Below, in pieces: positions 42,150 to 44,999 of a DNA stretch of 44,999 bases (position 1 is its first letter; every line of letters starts with the position of its first letter). Below the pieces are notes generated by a model. The model had not been told where the DNA came from. It worked only from the letters and a program-made list of their open reading frames with translations, and did no database searches. The stretch is taken from NCBI GenBank assembly GCA_028287035.1, contig JAQBQL010000266.1, positions 1 through 44,999 on the forward strand, read 5' to 3'. The DNA comes from Labilithrix sp. Lineage in GTDB: Bacteria; Myxococcota; Polyangia; Polyangiales; Polyangiaceae. The position numbers were made by a program, and so were the translations under genes.

Positions 42150-43714
42150 CCTCCCTGGCGGTGGTGGCTGCAGCATCGGCCGATGTGGCGGCGGAGAGCG
42201 CGCGATCGGCGAAGACGAAGCGTCTCGCGGACGTGCTGCGCGGGGCCGACCTCGACGACGTGAGCACCATCGTCGCGTGGCTCTCTGGCGAGCTCGTGCA
42301 GCGCCGCATCGGCGTGGGGTGGGCGGCGCTCGCGACCACGCCGCGGGCGGCGTCCGAGCCGTCGCTGACGGTGGCCGAGGTGAACGGCGCGTTCGCGGAG
42401 ATGGCCGAGGCCGCGGGAGCCGGGTCGCAGGGGCTGCGGTCGGACCGCCTCCACGACGTGCTGTCGCGCGCCACCGCTACCGAACAGGCGTTCCTGCGGG
42501 CGCTCCTCGCCGGGAACCTGCGCCAGGGGGCGCTCGCCGGGGTCATGGTCGACGCGATCGCGAAGGCCACCGGGGTCGCCACCGCCGAGGTGCGGCGCGC
42601 CGCGATGCTGCGCGGCAGCCTCCCCGCAGTCGCGGACGCGGCGCGGCGGGAAGGCTCCGCAGCGCTCGCGGCCTTCCAGCTGGAGGTCGGCTGCGCGCTC
42701 GCGCCGATGCTCGCGCAGAGCGCGACCTCGGTGGCCGAGGCGCTCGCCGAGCTCGGCGGTCCGGTCGCCTTCGAGGCGAAGCTCGACGGCGCGCGCATCC
42801 AGATCCACAAGCGCGGCGCCGAGGTTCGCCTGTTCACGCGGTCCCTCGACGACGTCACGCAGCGGCTCGGCCACGTGGCGAGCGAGATCGCGAGCTGGCC
42901 CGTCGCGTCGCTCGTCGCCGACGGCGAGATCCTCTGGTTCCGGGCGGAAGCAGAAGCGGCAAACGCACGCCCGCTGCCTTTCCAGGAGACCGCCTCGCGA
43001 TTCGCGCGCGGCGGGGCCGAGGCCAGCGCTCCGGACGCCGGCGCGAGGCCCGCGATCTTCCTGTTCGACGTGCTCCACGCGGACGGGGTGGACCTCCTCG
43101 ACCGCCCCAATGCCGAGCGCCGCCAGGTGCTCGAGGGCCTCGCCACCTCGGCGAAGCTCGTCGACCGGCTCGTGACGAGCGACGCCGTCGAGGCCCAGGC
43201 ATTCTTCGACGGGCTGATCGCGCGCGGCTACGAGGGCGTGGTCGCGAAATCGCCCGCTGCGCCGTACGAGGCGGGCCGGCGCGGCGCCTCGTGGCGCAAG
43301 ATCAAGCCGGTGCTCACGCTGGATCTCGTGGTGCTCGCCATCGAATGGGGCTCCGGCCGCCGCACCGGAAAGCTGTCGAACATCCACCTCGGCGCGCGCG
43401 ACCCCGGCACCGGCGGCTTCGTGATGCTCGGCAAGACGTTCAAGGGCATGACCGACGCGATGCTCGAATGGCAGACGCGCCGCTTCCTCGATCTCGCGGT
43501 CGGACCGACGGACGGCTACGTGGTCAAGGTGCGCCCGGAGCAGGTCGTCGAGATCGCCTTCGACGGCGTGCAGGCGTCCTCGCGTTATCCGGGAAAGATG
43601 GCGCTGCGCTTCGCGCGGGTCGTCCGCTACCGCGACGACAAGTCGGCGGCCGAGGCCGACACCATCGAGGACGTGCGCGCCATCCACGCCCGGGCTCGCG
43701 GCGAGGCGACCTGA
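42146..43714 (+). CDS. ATP-dependent DNA ligase
   Basis: The N-terminal helical DNA-binding domain (residues 1-190, for example [20 protein letters not shown]) leads to the nucleotidyltransferase core. Motif I is [14 protein letters not shown] with the adenylated Lys. Motif III is near [12 protein letters not shown], motif [12 protein letters not shown] and motif V SWRKIKP. An OB-fold C-terminus ends with [20 protein letters not shown]. This is the archaeal/LigB-type ATP ligase that seals nicks in repair, beside the usual NAD ligase. GTG overlaps the preceding stop (GTGA), so it is coupled to an exported lipoprotein, an odd partnership. Length is 522 residues. Confidence 0.93.
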   Translation: MTSLAVVAAASADVAAESARSAKTKRLADVLRGADLDDVSTIVAWLSGELVQRRIGVGWAALATTPRAASEPSLTVAEVNGAFAEMAEAAGAGSQGLRSDRLHDVLSRATATEQAFLRALLAGNLRQGALAGVMVDAIAKATGVATAEVRRAAMLRGSLPAVADAARREGSAALAAFQLEVGCALAPMLAQSATSVAEALAELGGPVAFEAKLDGARIQIHKRGAEVRLFTRSLDDVTQRLGHVASEIASWPVASLVADGEILWFRAEAEAANARPLPFQETASRFARGGAEASAPDAGARPAIFLFDVLHADGVDLLDRPNAERRQVLEGLATSAKLVDRLVTSDAVEAQAFFDGLIARGYEGVVAKSPAAPYEAGRRGASWRKIKPVLTLDLVVLAIEWGSGRRTGKLSNIHLGARDPGTGGFVMLGKTFKGMTDAMLEWQTRRFLDLAVGPTDGYVVKVRPEQVVEIAFDGVQASSRYPGKMALRFARVVRYRDDKSAAEADTIEDVRAIHARARGEAT

Positions 43715-43802
43715 CCTCATAGTTTTTCGCGTCCCGCGCGATCTTGCCGAGGTTTGACGGTGTGGATGCTGGTGCGCTGACGTGCGCGCAGCGGAAGCTC
43801 GC

Positions 43803-43831
43803 TTGGCCGACCTCGATCGCGACGGTACGTT
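43803..43831 (+). promoter_or_regulatory. Promoter: TTGGCC, 17 bases, TACGTT
   Basis: A -35 TTGGCC and a -10 TACGTT are separated by 17 bases. Seven bases after the -10 comes ATG at 43,839, so the message should be leaderless. This is the clearest full promoter of the leaderless type in the window. Confidence 0.55.
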
Positions 43832-43838
43832 GAACGGC

Positions 43839-44804
43839 ATGAACCTCACGCGCGCGCTTGCCGCGCTGCTGGTCGCCTCGGCCGCGTTCGCCTGCAGCAG
43901 CAGCGACTCCGCGAACGGAACCCACGGCACCGACGCGGCTCCCACCGGCGACGCCGCGCCTCCGGGCAGCGATGCCGGCAGCGGCGATGCCGATGTCGAC
44001 GCGGGGCCGCCGGCGCTCGTCCGGTTCTTCGATGACTTCCGCCCGACGCTGCTCCATCCGGAATACTGCTTCGGCGTGGGCGACCGCTGGATCGGGCCGC
44101 TCTACGCGGGTAATTACGAGCTCAATGGCTACAGCTGGGGCGGCTTCCAGGGCCTGTCGCCGTACGCGAGCGTCGCGCCGGGAACGTACATGCTGCGGGT
44201 CATCGCGCAGTACGCCGACACCTGCGATGCGCGCATCGATGGCTTTCCCGACATCCCGCTTCCCGGGCCGATCGCGAGCGGCCGCGCCTACACGGTGACG
44301 GTCAGCGGCGACTACCAGTCGGATGCCGGTCAGGCCCCGCTCGCGCGCATGTTCGTCGACGAGATCGCGCCCGACGATGCTCCCGGTCGCCTGCGCGTCA
44401 TCAATCTCGCGGAAAAGCAGGGCACGCTCGACCTCGCGCGCATCAACGTCAACACGCCACCCGGAAGCGATGCGCAGAAGCCGGTGCCGCTGTTCCTCGG
44501 CGTGAAGGTCGGGGAATTCGGCAAAGCTCCCGCGACGGGCGGCGCCGCCGGAACGAGCGACACCAACGGGTACGTCACGCTCCCCGATGACTTCTACTTC
44601 TATTACAACTTCCCGGTGTATCCCGAGGGCGGCGACGTCAATCACCCGATGATGAATCTGAAGTACACCGATCCGGCCACGCTGAAGGGCAACTGGACGC
44701 TCTTCTTCGTCAGCCGTCCGGACGGGGACCCGAAGTACGACGGGTCGCTGGCACCCTCGTTGTGCAGGGACAACGGGGCGCTCGGCTCGAGCAAGTGTCA
44801 ATGA
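43839..44804 (+). CDS. Lipoprotein, DUF4397-like beta domain
   Basis: A signal peptide ends at lipobox AAFAC (Cys19), followed by a Ser/Asp/Gly/Ala linker. The folded part contains GTYMLRVIAQYADTCDARID, GRAYTVTVSGDYQSDAGQAP, GRLRVINLAEKQGTLDL and KGNWTLFFVSRPDGDPKYD. This order of beta strands resembles DUF4397-type extracellular domains. ATG at 43,839 is chosen by the promoter spacing; upstream in-frame sequence is charged and would hide the signal peptide. Length is 321 residues. A similar lipoprotein gene starts 23 bases after it. Confidence 0.75.
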   Translation: MNLTRALAALLVASAAFACSSSDSANGTHGTDAAPTGDAAPPGSDAGSGDADVDAGPPALVRFFDDFRPTLLHPEYCFGVGDRWIGPLYAGNYELNGYSWGGFQGLSPYASVAPGTYMLRVIAQYADTCDARIDGFPDIPLPGPIASGRAYTVTVSGDYQSDAGQAPLARMFVDEIAPDDAPGRLRVINLAEKQGTLDLARINVNTPPGSDAQKPVPLFLGVKVGEFGKAPATGGAAGTSDTNGYVTLPDDFYFYYNFPVYPEGGDVNHPMMNLKYTDPATLKGNWTLFFVSRPDGDPKYDGSLAPSLCRDNGALGSSKCQ

Positions 44805-44827
44805 TGCACGTATCCAGAGAGGCAACC

Positions 44828-44999
44828 ATGATGACGCGTTCTCGAGCCGCACGGATCAAGGTCTGCACCGCGCTCCTCCTCCTGGTGTCGGCAGCGGCCT
44901 GCCAGAGCTCGGACGAGGAGGTCGCGAGCGACGGCGGCGGACCGGAGGCCGGCGCGGGCGGTGACGCGGCGACCACCGGCCCCGACGGGTCCTACGTCG
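44828..44999 (+). CDS. Lipoprotein, N-terminal part (cut by window edge)
   Basis: ATG-ATG start with AGAGAGG upstream. A signal peptide (ALLLLVSAAAC) ends at a lipobox Cys and a Gly/Asp/Ala-rich linker follows up to the edge. It sits 23 bases after the DUF4397-like lipoprotein gene and is probably in the same operon. The functional part is outside the window. Confidence 0.7.
   Translation, partial: MMTRSRAARIKVCTALLLLVSAAACQSSDEEVASDGGGPEAGAGGDAATTGPDGSYV

Noticed and set aside
41915..43945. 676-codon minus-strand frame
   Set aside because: Shadow of the DNA ligase gene, whose KxDG and other motifs leave no doubt about the real strand.

Overview
The window is GC-rich DNA that looks like a myxobacterium (Myxococcota, probably Polyangiales-like). 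Supporting signs are a MYXO-CTERM-type Cys/TM/Arg tail at the left edge, many Cys-lipoproteins with Ser/Asp/Ala/Gly-rich linkers, a GT41 TPR glycosyltransferase, a bacteriophytochrome cluster and strongly GC-biased third codon positions. No species can be named from sequence alone.

Region 1 (1-17,311) looks like an integrated island in a tRNA-Pro(TGG) gene. The tRNA at 238-314 is intact. Its last 22 bases recur exactly at 17,290-17,311, as expected for attL and attR about 17 kb apart. A tyrosine integrase next to the tRNA is decayed: amber stop, two frameshifts and Asp at the catalytic Tyr position. A second integrase survives only as its last catalytic segment near 6.2 kb. The left 10.8 kb is accessory. 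It holds an unknown protein, a HEPN-domain protein, a small membrane protein and a Gly-rich protein sharing an AGRDV motif, a DUF6941-like protein, a minus-strand operon (Cys-tailed small protein, PD-(D/E)XK nuclease-like protein, DUF4238 protein) and an M48-type protease. A LysR remnant marks a scar near 10.8 kb. The right part (11.3-17.1 kb) holds a lipoprotein, a GT41 O-GlcNAc-transferase-like enzyme, an AraC-type regulator and a zincin-like protease, and looks more host-like.

Region 2 (17.3-27.3 kb) contains an RNAP alpha-CTD-like/SUKH fusion, a red-light sensing cluster (heme oxygenase divergent from a bacteriophytochrome kinase that overlaps a REC-PAS-histidine kinase), a glutathione S-transferase, small unknown proteins, a Cys-rich lipoprotein with an Ala-Asp repeat, a lipoprotein, and an Imm-5-like protein overlapping a two-TM protein.

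Region 3 (27.6-45 kb) is dominated by exported proteins: a 560-residue anchored protein, a SpoIIM-like membrane protein, two overlapping pectate-lyase-fold paralogs, several lipoproteins, a PPP-like phosphatase, a YkvA/DUF1232 protein, an LVIVD-repeat lipoprotein and an FG-GAP lipoprotein. Among these sit two nucleic-acid repair enzymes: an RtcA RNA cyclase with an N-terminal MJ1316/DUF504 domain, and an ATP-dependent DNA ligase whose start overlaps the FG-GAP gene stop.

Several genes have a TAnnnT-like -10 hexamer 5-7 bases before the start codon and no Shine-Dalgarno site, suggesting leaderless transcription is common here; I used this to choose some starts. The best candidate for an undescribed system is the 2.9-9.3 kb stretch of the island: the HEPN/AGRDV cluster and the opposing nuclease/DUF4238 operon.
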